DNA of 64,000 nt. It comes from Mesorhizobium sp. WSM2240 (GTDB lineage Bacteria; Pseudomonadota; Alphaproteobacteria; Rhizobiales; Rhizobiaceae). Shown in pieces: positions 43,729-53,742 of the stretch. A program made the translations under genes and the position numbers. The notes under the pieces are model-generated. The model was not told the DNA's origin, searched no databases, and saw nothing but the letters and a program-made list of their open reading frames with translations. Position 1 is the first letter of the stretch; the number at the start of each line of letters is the position of its first letter. Location of the stretch: assembly GCF_040438645.1 (NCBI RefSeq), contig NZ_CP159253.1:2790001-2854000 (forward strand). The letters run 5' to 3'.

Positions 43729-45174
43729 TTAGTCGAGTGTGGCGGCGATCAGTTCAGGCCCGTGCTCATGGTCTTCGCTCGAGGCTTCGAGATAGGTCAT
43801 TGGCGCGCGCAGCGTCCATGTCACCCCGTCGGGCGCATAGACCACAGCTCCCTCGCCGCCAAGGGCGGTGGGCGTCACCTTCTCCAACACGATCTTGCCA
43901 AAGCCATGTTCGGTGACTTCGGCGACGGCCGGGCCGCCGACTTCGGTCCAGGTAAGGCAAAAACTCTTCTTTCCATCGCCGTCGCGGTCGAGCTTCCATT
44001 TGACCTTGATGGTTCCGCCAAACGCCGAAAGGGCGCCGTATTTGGCCGAGTTGGTCGCCAGTTCGTGGAAGGCGATACCCAGATACTGGACTGCGTTCGG
44101 CTGCAGCACGATAGACGGCCCCGACATCGTGATGCAATCCTCGTTGCCGAAGGGCTTCACCTGCGCGAGCAACAATTCGAATACGGTTGCACCGCGCCAC
44201 TCGGCGAGAACAAGAAGGTCGTGCGAACGGGCAAGCGCCATGATCCGGTCACGCACCTGTTTCTCGAATTCCAGCGAATCCCGCGATCTCTTGCTGGTCT
44301 CGCGGATCATCGACAGGATCACCGCATACTGGTTCTTCACCCGGTGATTGACCTCGCGCATCAGCATCAGAATACGATGCTGGCTCTCCCTTCGCTCGCT
44401 GATGTCCCGCGCGATCTTCGACGCGCCGATCACGCGCCCGACGGAATTCCTGACCGGCGACACCGTCAACGAGATAGAGACCTTCGAGCCGTCCTTGCGG
44501 ACTCGGACGGTTTCGTAGTGGTCGATCCGCTCGCCTTTGCGGATGCGCTCGAGGATGCCAGGCTCCTCGTTCTGCCGGTCGTCCGGGATCAGCATGGTGA
44601 TGGGATTCCCGATCGTTTCCCGCTCCGTATAGCCGAAGAGCCGCTCCGCGCCCTTGTTCCAGCTTTTGATGATGCCATTCAGATCCTTGCTGATGATGGC
44701 ATCGTCCGAAGATTCGACGATGGCCGACAGCAGCTGTTGGCTCTCCTCACGCTTTTTCTGCACGCTGAGATCGACCAGCATGTTCAGCGCGCCGATCATT
44801 TTGCCCGATGCGTCGCGCAGGGGGGTCGGAAAGGCTAAGAACGGTATGCACGTGCCGTCCGGACGTTCAGCTATGGCCTCGCCGCCTCTAACCTCTCGTT
44901 CCTCACGCAGCGCGACCGCCATGGGGCATTCTTCATGCTTCATCGGCGTGCCGTCCGGCCAGCGAAGCCGCCACGAGCCGCACCATTCGTCATGGCCGAT
45001 GCGCGGGCGGTGGCCCCAAAGCTCGGCGGCGGCTTCGTTGAAGAAGGTAATCCTTCCGGACATGTCCGTGGTATAGATGGCGGCGGGGAGCGCCATCAGC
45101 ACGTTGCGCCAATGCGTCGCGGTCGGCTCCAATGCGTGCAGCGTCGCGACGATGTCCTGTTGCGGGATATTCAA
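43729..45174 (-). CDS. PAS-PAS HWE-family sensor histidine kinase
   Basis: A soluble sensor kinase of about 481 residues. Two PAS domains (about 25-145 and 150-265; SAIVESSDDAIISKDLNGII, SWNKGAERLFGYTERE) precede an HWE/HisKA_2-type dimerisation domain with the phosphoacceptor His in LMREVNHRVKNQYAVILSMI. The ATPase has the N-box FHELATNSAKYGALSAFGG and WTEVGGP in place of the usual W.E. The TTG at 45174, preceded by GGGGAG at 5 bases, is preferred to a GTG ten codons upstream. HWE kinases in alphaproteobacteria often feed PhyR/EcfG stress signalling, but no phyR lies here. Confidence 0.92.
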   Translation of the reverse strand: MNIPQQDIVATLHALEPTATHWRNVLMALPAAIYTTDMSGRITFFNEAAAELWGHRPRIGHDEWCGSWRLRWPDGTPMKHEECPMAVALREEREVRGGEAIAERPDGTCIPFLAFPTPLRDASGKMIGALNMLVDLSVQKKREESQQLLSAIVESSDDAIISKDLNGIIKSWNKGAERLFGYTERETIGNPITMLIPDDRQNEEPGILERIRKGERIDHYETVRVRKDGSKVSISLTVSPVRNSVGRVIGASKIARDISERRESQHRILMLMREVNHRVKNQYAVILSMIRETSKRSRDSLEFEKQVRDRIMALARSHDLLVLAEWRGATVFELLLAQVKPFGNEDCITMSGPSIVLQPNAVQYLGIAFHELATNSAKYGALSAFGGTIKVKWKLDRDGDGKKSFCLTWTEVGGPAVAEVTEHGFGKIVLEKVTPTALGGEGAVVYAPDGVTWTLRAPMTYLEASSEDHEHGPELIAATLD

Positions 45175-45364
45175 GACGTCTCCCCGGCAGGGCGGATACG
45201 GCACATAGAAATCTGCGTCAGATCGTTGTTGGCGGTCTGCAATGGAGCCCCCGTTGCAGCGAATTCCGGGAATTCGCCCTCTTGTAACATGACCGAATGC
45301 CCCGAGAAGAAGAAGGTTCCCTGCCCCGGCGAAATTTTTTTCGACTCCGGAAGAAATCGCCGGC

Positions 45365-48300
45365 TCAGTAATCCTTCTCGTAAAATATGCCGGCGCCGGA
45401 ATCGCCGCCGGCTCCGACGGAGGCGCGCGCCTTCAGATTGTCGGTTATGTCCAGATTGATGGTGGCACGCGTTGTCCCGCTCGCCCCTGCTTCGACGCCG
45501 AGATAGATGTTGTCCTGAATGTAGCGCCCGGCCCGTACGGCGGCGTTGCCCTCGGCGTCGGTGACGATGTCGAGGTCGTCGAGCCCGGTGGCGGAGCGCA
45601 GGCTGCCGAGCAGGGAAGTATTCGAGCCGCCCGCCAGTTCGGCCGCAGCCGCGGCAAGCTGCGCGATCTGGAAGGGCGACAATTCGTTGATGCCGCGGTT
45701 GAAGATCAGCCGCGCCAGCACCTCGTCCTCGGGCAGTTCCGGCTGCGAGGAAAAGCTGATGTCCGGATCGGAGACACGTCCGCTGACCGTGATGAACACG
45801 GTTATGTCATTGCCGCCCGAACGCGCGACGAAGTTGATGAACGGATCGAGGTCGCCGACCAGCGTCACCGTGCCCTCATCGAAGGTGATGCGCTGGCCAA
45901 GGATGGAAAGCCGGCCGCGGATCAAATTGAAGCCGCCGACCGGCTGGATGTCGGTCGCCGGCCCGGTCAGCCGCACCGTGCCGCCGAGTTCGGCGTCGAG
46001 CCCGCGCCCGCGCACGAAGATGCGGGAGGGCGCGCTGACCGCGATGTTCAGCCTCACTACGCTTGGCCGCGCCGACGGCGTCGGCGTGCCGTCATCCGCC
46101 CTCGCCCGATGCAAGGTTTCGGCCACCGGTCTGGGCGGGTTGATGTGGATAACGTCTATGGCCGCCGCTCCGCCGCCCAAACTCTCCGGCACGGTGATCT
46201 CCGCGCGCTCCACCGCTATGTCGCCTGAAAGCAGCGGGTCGCGAGTCAGCGGGCCAGTCAGTGCCAGGCTGCCGCTCAGCGTCGCCACGACGAGATTGCC
46301 GTCGGCGTAGCGCGCCTGGTTGAGGTTGATCCGGACATCGGCGGGGAAGCCTGCCTGCGCGTTGGTCGAAACCGATCCGGAAACCGAGAGCGAACCCCCA
46401 GCCGCGATGGCTGCCGACCCGCTGCGGATGGTGACGCGATCGCCGTCGATTGCCGCCGACACGGCGATGTCGCGCAGCCGGATGTTTGTCTGCGGATCGA
46501 TGAATTGCGCGCCGGTGGTCGAGACCGTGCCGCGAATGGCCGGTTGCATCAGGCTTCCCGAAATCGTCGCGGCGAGCGACACCGTGCCGGAGGCTTGCGC
46601 GCCACGCTCCGCCAGGAAGCGATCGGCGAGCGACAGCGGCGCTTGGCCGTCCACGGTGACGGAGATGCCGGTTCCGGAAAGCGGCAGCCGGCCGTTGGCG
46701 GTGAGCGAAAGCCCTTGCGGGCCGCTCACTCTCGCCGAGGACAGCGTCACCACATCGTTGGCGAAGCTGCCGGATGCGGTCGCTTCGAGCGGCGACAGTC
46801 CGGCCGCGTCGAGAGCGGAGGCGCGCAGGCCGGCGCCGTGCAATTCGAACGATGCCGCTGGCCGGGCGAGCGGTCCCGTCACCCGGGCAGTGCCCGACAG
46901 GCTGCCGCCGAGATTGTGGCCGGGAGCGGCTGCGTTGAGGACGGCGAGCGGGAAAGCGTTGAGCGAGATATCGAGCGCCAGCGCCCCTTCGCCGAGCGGC
47001 ACGCCACCCCTGACGGTGGCGCGAAGCCCTTCCGGGCTGGTTATCGCGGCGTCGACATTCAGCCTTTCGGCGCTCGACGTGCCCGTGGCGTCCAGGCTGA
47101 CCGTGCGAAGCCCGGCCTGGCGCAACGCGGAGGCGGCAATCGACCTGCCGTGCACATTGAAGCGGATATCCGGTCTGGCGCGCGTGCCGCCAATCGTCGC
47201 CGTGCCGTCGATCGTGCCTCCCAGTGCGAGATCGGGACGGACGGTGTTGGCGATTGCCAGCGGCAAAGCAGCGATCGTTACGGAAAGGTCGAGGCTCTGC
47301 GCGATCGTGCCTTGCGCGCTCACACGCCCGCCGCCAACATCGAAGGCCAGATTGCCGACAGAAATATCCTGTCCCCTGACCTCGAGCACCGCCGGTTCGA
47401 CGAGGCGCGCCGCAAGCCCGCCTTGCGCCAGCTCCACGGTCTGGAGACCGAGCCGCCAACCGCCATCGACCGGCGACAGCGCGCCGGACGCTGTGGCGGT
47501 CGCGCCGTTTTTGAGCGTGGCATCGGCGGAGAAGTTGGTGGTCGCGCCGCTGCTTTCGGCGGTAGCCGAAAGCCGGGCCACCTCTATGCCGGCCGCGGTG
47601 ACGTCACTTGCCTGCAGCGAGCCGTTGGCGACCGGCACGTTAAAGAGGTCGGCGACGCTCGCCTGCAGATCGGCCCGGCCGAGGCTGACTGTATCGGCGA
47701 CGAGATTCTCGGCGTTCGCCTTTATTGTGGCGTTCTGCCGGTCCTCGACGGGCTCGAGAGTAACATCGGCGTTTACCGCGCCAGTCGCCTGAACCAGCAA
47801 CAGCGCGGCGGCCGTCGAAATGTCGGCGGAGGCAATTTTCAGCGTACCATCGAACAGGCCGGCGGGGGTCTGGGTGACATCGCCGGTGATTCGCGTGCCG
47901 CCGGCGGAAAAATCCAGCGCACTCAGCCGGCGGCCGTTTTCGTTCAGCGCAACGCCGCTCGAAAGCTGCACGCGCGTCCCGTCGAGGAAGGCGTTGCCGG
48001 TCACCTGGCCGTCGAGGTCGCCTTCCCGCAGCGTGCCTTCGAAGCCGAGCACCGCCTCGCGCAAATTCTTGCCGACCAGAGAGCCCTCGGCCACTTCGGC
48101 TCCGAAAGTAAGACCGATCAGCCCATCGGAACCCGATGCACGGCCCCTGGCCGTCAGACGGCCGGCCGCATCCTCCGAGACGAGCGCCAGATCGGTCAGC
48201 GCCAGGTCGAAATTAAAATCTGCAGCGCCTGTGGCAAAGCTGCCGTCGGCCGTCATTGAGACCTGCTCGTTGAAGACGCGCAGACCGTCGGCGACGAGGC

Positions 48301-49963
48301 CTGTTTCGCCGCGCGCGACGCGGCCGGTGATGCGGGTCTCACCCTGCAGCAGATTGTCGGCGGCGGGGCTGTCGATCGTCAGTCCGGTGGCGACGCCGTC
48401 CACAGTCAGGTCGAAACCGCCGGTGACCGGCTCGAGCCTGCCGGAAGCGTCGAGATCGAGCCCGCCAGAGACATTGCGTCCCGCCAGTTGCGAAAATGGC
48501 GCGATGCTCGTCGCGTTGACGGCGATGTCGCCGCGAAACGCCAGTTCAGCGATGTCGCCCGCCAGAGAGACGCTGAGGCCGTTGCCGGAAAGCAGCGCGC
48601 GAGCGAGTTTTACCGGCCCGCCCGCCCGCCAATCGCCTTGGATGTCCAGGTCGATCGCGTCGCCGAGCGCTTCGGCGATGTCGGCCCGCGTCGCGGTGAT
48701 GCCGGTGGCATCACCTTCGACCGCGAAGCTGATCCGTCGCTCCGTCGGTTGGCTGATGTTCTCGGCCACCCCATTCGCCGTCAGCGTTATATTTTGCGCG
48801 GCAAAGGTGTCGGTAGCGATTTCAGCGACGGTCAGCGACCCGGTCCAGTTCTCGTCGGCATTCTCGCCGAAGGCGATCGTCAGCGCGGCGCGATCGACCG
48901 TGGTCTGGCCGCCGGGCACGGGCAGCACGACGCGCTCGGCGCCTTGATTGTCGATCGAGGCATCGAGCGTGAGCCTCTGCAGGAAATTGTCAGCGGTGGT
49001 TTCGGCCGCGGCCGTTAGGCTCAGCGCGCCGCTGCGCAGATCCAGGCTTTGGAGCGCAAGCCCGCCGCCGGTCTTGAACACGCCGTCGGCTGCAAGCGTC
49101 GTCTCGGCGCCGAAGAATTCACGGAAGCGCGGCGGGATCAAACGCGCGATCGGCCCCTCGACATTGGCGACGAACCCTAGCCCGCCCGATTGCTGGCGAA
49201 GCCGCGTCGTGCCGGTCAGGACGCGTTGGGCATCAGCATCGAGTGTCAGCGCGAGGTCGAGTTCCGCCAGCGGCCCCTCGCCCGCCAGCGTCAGCGCCAT
49301 CGGCGGCCGGCCTTCTATGTCGAGCGCGTTTGCGACGATACCGTTTGCCGGCTCGGTCAGGGAGAGATCGAGGTCGAGCACCTGCGTATCGTTGGCGTAT
49401 AGAGCTGTCAGCGCGAGTTGTCCGCCAGGCCCGTCGAGGCGAGTGACGTTGAGTTCGGTATCGAGCGAGCCGCCGGCGAGCCGGAGCCTGCCGGTCACCG
49501 CGAGTTGCGACGCAAGGCCAAACACGTCCTCGCCGAAGGTGATGCTGGGGACTTCGAGCGCGCCCAAAGTGACTGAAAGCGGCAGTTCCGGCACACGGAA
49601 CGAGCTCGCTTCGGGCGCGGGCAGGCCTTCTTCCGGCAGCGGCCGGCGCAGCACGTCTATGCTATCTGCGGCAAGCGTCTGGATGTCGAGGCGTCCGAGC
49701 AGCAGCGCCGAGCGGGTCCAGACGATGCGGGCATTGGTGATGCGCAGCCATATGCCTTCGCGGTCGGCGATGGTGATCTCATTGATCGTCGCATTGGACG
49801 ACAGAACGCCCTGAATGCCGTTGATCCGGATCTGGCGGTTCGGCGTCGAAAGCTGGTCCTCGACGAAACCGATGAAGTAGGATCGGTCTTCCTGCTCCGT
49901 GTCCTGCGCGACGGCGGGAAGCGCGAAGAGAAAAAGGGCGATGGCCAGGATGATGCGGGTCAA
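45365..49963 (-). CDS. tamB: Translocation and assembly module protein TamB
   Basis: A 1,532-residue AsmA-like bridge protein that spans the periplasm and, with TamA, helps assemble outer-membrane proteins or move lipids. An N-terminal signal/anchor (MTRIILAIALFLFALPAVAQ) is followed by very long repetitive beta-strand-rich sequence forming a hydrophobic groove. The C-terminal DUF490/TamB domain covers roughly the last 350 residues (GGFNLIRGRLSILGQRITFD, DPFINFVARSGGNDITVFI, LPEDEVLARLIFNRG) and ends in a strand-like YEKDY. The start is TTG overlapping the tamA stop (TTGA), showing translational coupling. Confidence 0.94.
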   Translation of the reverse strand: MTRIILAIALFLFALPAVAQDTEQEDRSYFIGFVEDQLSTPNRQIRINGIQGVLSSNATINEITIADREGIWLRITNARIVWTRSALLLGRLDIQTLAADSIDVLRRPLPEEGLPAPEASSFRVPELPLSVTLGALEVPSITFGEDVFGLASQLAVTGRLRLAGGSLDTELNVTRLDGPGGQLALTALYANDTQVLDLDLSLTEPANGIVANALDIEGRPPMALTLAGEGPLAELDLALTLDADAQRVLTGTTRLRQQSGGLGFVANVEGPIARLIPPRFREFFGAETTLAADGVFKTGGGLALQSLDLRSGALSLTAAAETTADNFLQRLTLDASIDNQGAERVVLPVPGGQTTVDRAALTIAFGENADENWTGSLTVAEIATDTFAAQNITLTANGVAENISQPTERRISFAVEGDATGITATRADIAEALGDAIDLDIQGDWRAGGPVKLARALLSGNGLSVSLAGDIAELAFRGDIAVNATSIAPFSQLAGRNVSGGLDLDASGRLEPVTGGFDLTVDGVATGLTIDSPAADNLLQGETRITGRVARGETGLVADGLRVFNEQVSMTADGSFATGAADFNFDLALTDLALVSEDAAGRLTARGRASGSDGLIGLTFGAEVAEGSLVGKNLREAVLGFEGTLREGDLDGQVTGNAFLDGTRVQLSSGVALNENGRRLSALDFSAGGTRITGDVTQTPAGLFDGTLKIASADISTAAALLLVQATGAVNADVTLEPVEDRQNATIKANAENLVADTVSLGRADLQASVADLFNVPVANGSLQASDVTAAGIEVARLSATAESSGATTNFSADATLKNGATATASGALSPVDGGWRLGLQTVELAQGGLAARLVEPAVLEVRGQDISVGNLAFDVGGGRVSAQGTIAQSLDLSVTIAALPLAIANTVRPDLALGGTIDGTATIGGTRARPDIRFNVHGRSIAASALRQAGLRTVSLDATGTSSAERLNVDAAITSPEGLRATVRGGVPLGEGALALDISLNAFPLAVLNAAAPGHNLGGSLSGTARVTGPLARPAASFELHGAGLRASALDAAGLSPLEATASGSFANDVVTLSSARVSGPQGLSLTANGRLPLSGTGISVTVDGQAPLSLADRFLAERGAQASGTVSLAATISGSLMQPAIRGTVSTTGAQFIDPQTNIRLRDIAVSAAIDGDRVTIRSGSAAIAAGGSLSVSGSVSTNAQAGFPADVRINLNQARYADGNLVVATLSGSLALTGPLTRDPLLSGDIAVERAEITVPESLGGGAAAIDVIHINPPRPVAETLHRARADDGTPTPSARPSVVRLNIAVSAPSRIFVRGRGLDAELGGTVRLTGPATDIQPVGGFNLIRGRLSILGQRITFDEGTVTLVGDLDPFINFVARSGGNDITVFITVSGRVSDPDISFSSQPELPEDEVLARLIFNRGINELSPFQIAQLAAAAAELAGGSNTSLLGSLRSATGLDDLDIVTDAEGNAAVRAGRYIQDNIYLGVEAGASGTTRATINLDITDNLKARASVGAGGDSGAGIFYEKDY

Positions 49964-51899
49964 AACGCTTGTCCTAATCCGATGTAGAAAGCGACGTCCG
50001 GGTCGTCCGGCCCCGGGTCGAGCGGCATTGCAAGATCAAGCCTTATCGGGCCGAGCCCGGTAATGTAGCGCAGACCGGCGCCCACGCCGACCTTCAAGTC
50101 CTCGGAAAATTCGGGAAATGAATCGGCAGCGACATAGCCGGCATCGGCGAATGCGACGACCCCGATGGAATCGGTGACGCGGGCGCGCAACTCGGCCGAT
50201 CCCTCGATCAGCGAGCGCCCGCCGGTGACCCCGCCCTCCGGAGAAGGGATGCCGATGCTGCGATAGGCGTAGCCGCGCACAGAACCGCCGCCGCCGGCGA
50301 AGAACAGTTTGTCCGGCGCTGTTTCGTCGACCGGCGACCCGACCACCGAACCGAGCTTCAGCCTTGCGGCGGCGACGATCAAATCGTCTTCCAAAAAGCC
50401 ATAGTAGACGCGGCCTTCGACGGTGGCGCGGAGCGCGGCGTTGCCGTAGTTGAACTCGAAAAAGGGGTCGGCGAGCGCCTCGATGTAGTAGCCCTCGGTA
50501 GCGTTGGCCGAATTGTCGCGCCGATCGAGGATGAGGCCGCCCAGAAAGCCGACGGTGTTGAAGTCGCGTTCTCCGAAGTCGTCATCGAAGCGTGCATGCT
50601 CGCCATAGGCGAAAAGACGCGCCGAGAGGTGTTCTGAAAACATGTGGTTGAAGCCCACCTGCGCAATGACCGCGCTGCGCGTATAGGGGTCGAGCACTTC
50701 GCGGTCGCCGATCAGCGAAGCGACGAAGTCCGTATCAGGCGTATAGACGCCCGGCTTGGTGAAGGTGGCGGCGAGGCGGTAGGTGAAGTCGGCTGGATCG
50801 AAGCCGCCCCCTCGCCGGCATCGTTGCCGATGCCGGCCACCCTGGCGTCGAAGCGCAGCCTTTCGGCCCTGCCGAACAGGTTGCGGTGCAGCCAGTAGGC
50901 CTCGAAACCCGCCCCGTCGAGTGACGAATAGCTGGCGCCGACGCCGAAGCGACGAGGCAGCCTCTCCTGCACGACGACGCTGATTGGCAGCAGGCCATCC
51001 TCGCCGATCGCATCCGCCTCCTCGATGCGCTGGGCGCGGAACACGTCGAGCTTGGCGAGCCGCGTATTGGCCCGTTTGATGTCGTCGGGATCGTACTCCA
51101 CGCCGTATGGGAGGTCGGTCATATAGGCGACGAAAGCCGGGTCCATGCGCTCCGTGCCCTGGACCGTCACCGACCCGTAAGCCGCCCTGCGTCCCGGATC
51201 GAGTTCAAGCGTCGCATCGACCAGATTGACGTCGTGCGCTGCTTCCACCCGGCGTTCGACGGTTTTCGCCTTGGCATGGCCCTGCTGCCGCCACGCCTCC
51301 ACCGACAGGTTTTCCGCCTGCAGGATAACGCCCGATCGTGCGATCTGGCCCGGCGAGAAGCCTTCGCTCTCCGGCGCTTCGACCTCGTCGTCCGGATCGA
51401 CGGGCGGCGGTGCACGATTGATAATTCTGGTCTGGCCGAAATGGAAAAGCGGCCCCGGATCGATAGCAACCCGCACCGCGGCGGGATCGGGCAATTCCGT
51501 GTCGGGCGGCAGATCGGCCGCTTCCCGCCCGTCAACCAGGATGCTGATCGAGCCGCCATAGCGGCCCTGCGCATAGAGTGCAGCGAGGATACGGCGATAG
51601 TCGCCGCGCGCCCTGGCCAGAAGCCCGGCCGCGCCGGAGGCAGGCTTTTCGCGATCCTGCCACAGCGTTGACGCGCCCTTCAGCGTGTCCTCGATGTCGT
51701 CGCTTTCGGCAACTGCCGCAACCGCGAAATCGATCGAGTAGCGTTGCGGCTCGCCTATGACATCCTCGGTCTCGTCAGCTTTGGGCTCGAAAATCTTGAT
51801 GCCGAACAGCTCGAACGCCGAAGCGGGTTCGGCAATCGCCAAGGCGACAACGCAAACTGCCGTGATTGCCCGCAGGCGACTAGAGCACCACACTCGCAC
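49960..51899 (-). pseudogene. tamA: TamA (BamA-family outer-membrane assembly factor), frameshifted
   Basis: Two frames together make a normal TamA of about 640 residues. The first (51899 to about 50810) gives a signal peptide (ITAVCVVALAIAEPASAFEL), POTRA domains and FGVGASYSSLDGAGFEAYWL. It then runs out of frame after GIGNDAGEG. The second frame resumes with GGFDPADFTYRLAATFTKP and ends in the barrel, with RGYAYRSIG (VRGY-like motif) and IGLGQAF. The break lies in a run of five C on the plus strand (50807-50811); six would restore the frame. Given the intact tamB this may be a sequencing or assembly slip. Upstream start choice is uncertain (51986 is also open). Confidence 0.85.
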
Positions 51900-52461
51900 A
51901 GACGTCCTCGATGCACCCCCCACCGCTCGCGCGCAACCATAACGGTATCGGCGCGGCTCTGCATCCAATAAATGTCGGCAATGCAAAGCGCTAGCCGCAG
52001 ACGTGACCGATCTGCATCAGCCGTCCGCTGAGACAGGCCTGGTTCGACGGCAGAACGTGGGTAAATAATTGCGTCTCCGGCTACGGATGCGGTGGAACCG
52101 TGGCGGCACGCTCGACTACTATATGCGCGCCTTCGACTTGAGCGACAGCCGCAAACTGTGGTGATGGCCCCTTGCAGTGAACAGATTTCCGCCCCGATGA
52201 ATTTTTTATCACCACGAAATCAATAGCTTGTATGATTAATTCGCTTTTCCCGCTCCCGATTTGTTCACACATCCGGCCGCTCCCTCATACTCCGTCCCGG
52301 CAGCTTGCTGGTGGGGACGGGTGTACACGACCGGCATCCAGGCAAGTGTGGCGCCGGAGACGATACCCGCTGGGTCGCGCGGATCGCTCCGGCCCCGGGT
52401 CGCGCCTGTGCGCCCGCGCTCCGTCCCAGCATACGGGACAGGAGCGATGGGCCGGACAGCG
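51900..52461. other. Gap without recognised gene upstream of tamA
   Basis: About 560 bases hold only short overlapping frames without protein-like features. The tamA promoter must lie at the left end. The structured repeat copy B begins at 52462. Confidence 0.4.
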
Positions 52462-52590
52462 ATCAGGGGAGAAAACGCCGGCGGCGCATGGCAGCGCGTC
52501 AACTAACTAAATTGATTAGGCGTCGTTGCCATGCGCCGCTCCCCACGCCCCGGCTTCGAGAAGAAGCGCGGGAACGCGCCCGCGCGCCCG
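52462..52590. ncRNA. Structured repeat element, copy B (candidate small RNA or leader)
   Basis: GCGGCGCATGGCA (52481-52493) pairs over 13 bp with TGCCATGCGCCGC (52527-52539), enclosing a short inner stem and an 18-base loop with AAATTGATTA. It is preceded by AACGCCGGCGG and followed by GCGCGGG, loop AACGCG, CCCGCGC (52566-52585). The same order of conserved boxes and stems is seen at 28431-28551 with different stem bases. On the minus strand the element would be in the 3' region of the SDR gene ending at 52615, and there it ends in GCCGGCG followed by TTTTCTC, which could terminate transcription. Confidence 0.6.
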
Positions 52591-52614
52591 GCAACTATCC
52601 AACAGCAGGGCGCG

Positions 52615-53610
52615 TCAGTAGCCGCCGATGATCGGCAAAATCTCACCTGTGATGTAGCTGGAACAATGCGACGAGGCGAGGAATACGTAGGCGGGCGCGA
52701 TCTCCTCGGGCTGGGCCGGGCGCTTCATCGGCGTGTCCGAGCCGAATTTCGACACGTCTTCAGCCTCCTTTTCGGAAGGATTGAGCGGCGTCCAGACCGG
52801 TCCGGGCGCGATCGCGTTGACGCGGATGCCCCGCGGCACCAGTTGCGCCGCCAGTGCCCGTGTGAAGGCGTGGATGCCGCCCTTGGTCATCGAGTAGTCG
52901 ATCAGTTGCTTGCTGCCCGTTATGCCGACGACCGAACCCGTGTTGATAATGGCGGAGCCCGGCTTCAGATGCTCCACCGCCGCCTGAGCCATATGGAAGT
53001 AGCCGTAGAGGTTGGTCTTGATCGTCGTGTCGAAATGTTCGGGCGTCAGGTCCTCGAATTTCGCGGCATGAACCTGAAAGGCTGCGTTGTTGACCAGCAC
53101 ATCCAGGCCGCCGAGTTCGTCCACAGTCTGCTTCACCGCCGCCCGGCAGGCTTCGCGCGTCGAGATGTCGCCGGGAATCAGGATGCAGCGTTTGCCCTCG
53201 GCCTCTACCGCCTTTTTCGCCGCTTTGGCGTCTTCGTGCTCGTCGAGATAGCTGATGGCGATTTCGGCGCCTTCGCGGGCGAACAGCACCGCCACCGCCC
53301 GGCCAATGCCGCTGTCGCCGCCGGTGATCAGGGCGATCTTGCCCTCGAGCTTGTGGGAGCCGATGTAGAACGGTGCGTCGTACATCGGAGCCGGATCGAG
53401 CCGCGCTTCGGAGCCCGGCTTGGGCTGGTGTTGCCTGGGGAAAGGCGGCTCCGGATAACGCCGCGCACCGGCCTGCATGGCGCCCTGCGATTCTCTGCCG
53501 GAACTTTTCTTCGCCTTGTCAGCGGCGTCGATGCCGCTCTGGATTTCCCGCTGTTTTTCGGAAGTTTCGGCCGCCTGCGCCGGAGTCTTGGGTTTCGCAT
53601 CCTTGTCCAT
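52615..53610 (-). CDS. SDR-family oxidoreductase, YghA-type stress dehydrogenase
   Basis: A 331-residue SDR with an N-terminal hydrophilic extension (about 1-85, rich in Lys, Pro, Gln) typical of the YghA/general-stress group. The core has TGGDSGIGRAVAVLFAREGA, NNAAFQV, the catalytic Ser in NTGSVVGITG, and YSMTKGG for Tyr/Lys, ending in SSYITGEILPIIGGY. It probably acts on small alcohols or sugars with NAD(P). A near-consensus EcfG-type promoter lies 36 bases upstream. Confidence 0.92.
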   Translation of the reverse strand: MDKDAKPKTPAQAAETSEKQREIQSGIDAADKAKKSSGRESQGAMQAGARRYPEPPFPRQHQPKPGSEARLDPAPMYDAPFYIGSHKLEGKIALITGGDSGIGRAVAVLFAREGAEIAISYLDEHEDAKAAKKAVEAEGKRCILIPGDISTREACRAAVKQTVDELGGLDVLVNNAAFQVHAAKFEDLTPEHFDTTIKTNLYGYFHMAQAAVEHLKPGSAIINTGSVVGITGSKQLIDYSMTKGGIHAFTRALAAQLVPRGIRVNAIAPGPVWTPLNPSEKEAEDVSKFGSDTPMKRPAQPEEIAPAYVFLASSHCSSYITGEILPIIGGY

Positions 53611-53645
53611 TGGTTCGCTCGCTTGACTGGTCAGTGTGCGTGCCT

Positions 53646-53670
53646 AACGCCCGAGCGGCAAAACTGTTCT
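53646..53670 (-). promoter_or_regulatory. EcfG/RpoE2-type stress promoter ahead of the YghA-type SDR gene
   Basis: On the minus strand AGAAC, 16 bases, then CGTT reads GGAAC-N16-CGTT with one mismatch in the -35. The -10 ends 36 bases before the start codon at 53610. It is the third such site in the window. Confidence 0.58.
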
Positions 53671-53686
53671 CCGGAAAGCAACGCAA

Positions 53687-53718
53687 AAGCCCGACGCGTG
53701 GAAAAACGCGTCGGGCTT
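53687..53718 (-). terminator. Terminator of the aldehyde dehydrogenase gene
   Basis: AAGCCCGACGCGT (53687-53699) and ACGCGTCGGGCTT (53706-53718) are perfect 13-bp arms around a 6-base loop. On the minus strand the stem is followed by a short T-run. It lies just after the stop of the dehydrogenase gene at 53743. Confidence 0.85.
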
Positions 53719-53742
53719 GGAGAAATCGACGGCCGAAGCAGC

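Noticed and set aside
46320..49814. Several long plus-strand open frames over tamB
   Set aside because: They are shadows of tamB codon bias, low complexity (Ser/Arg/Ala rich) and without ribosome-binding sites.
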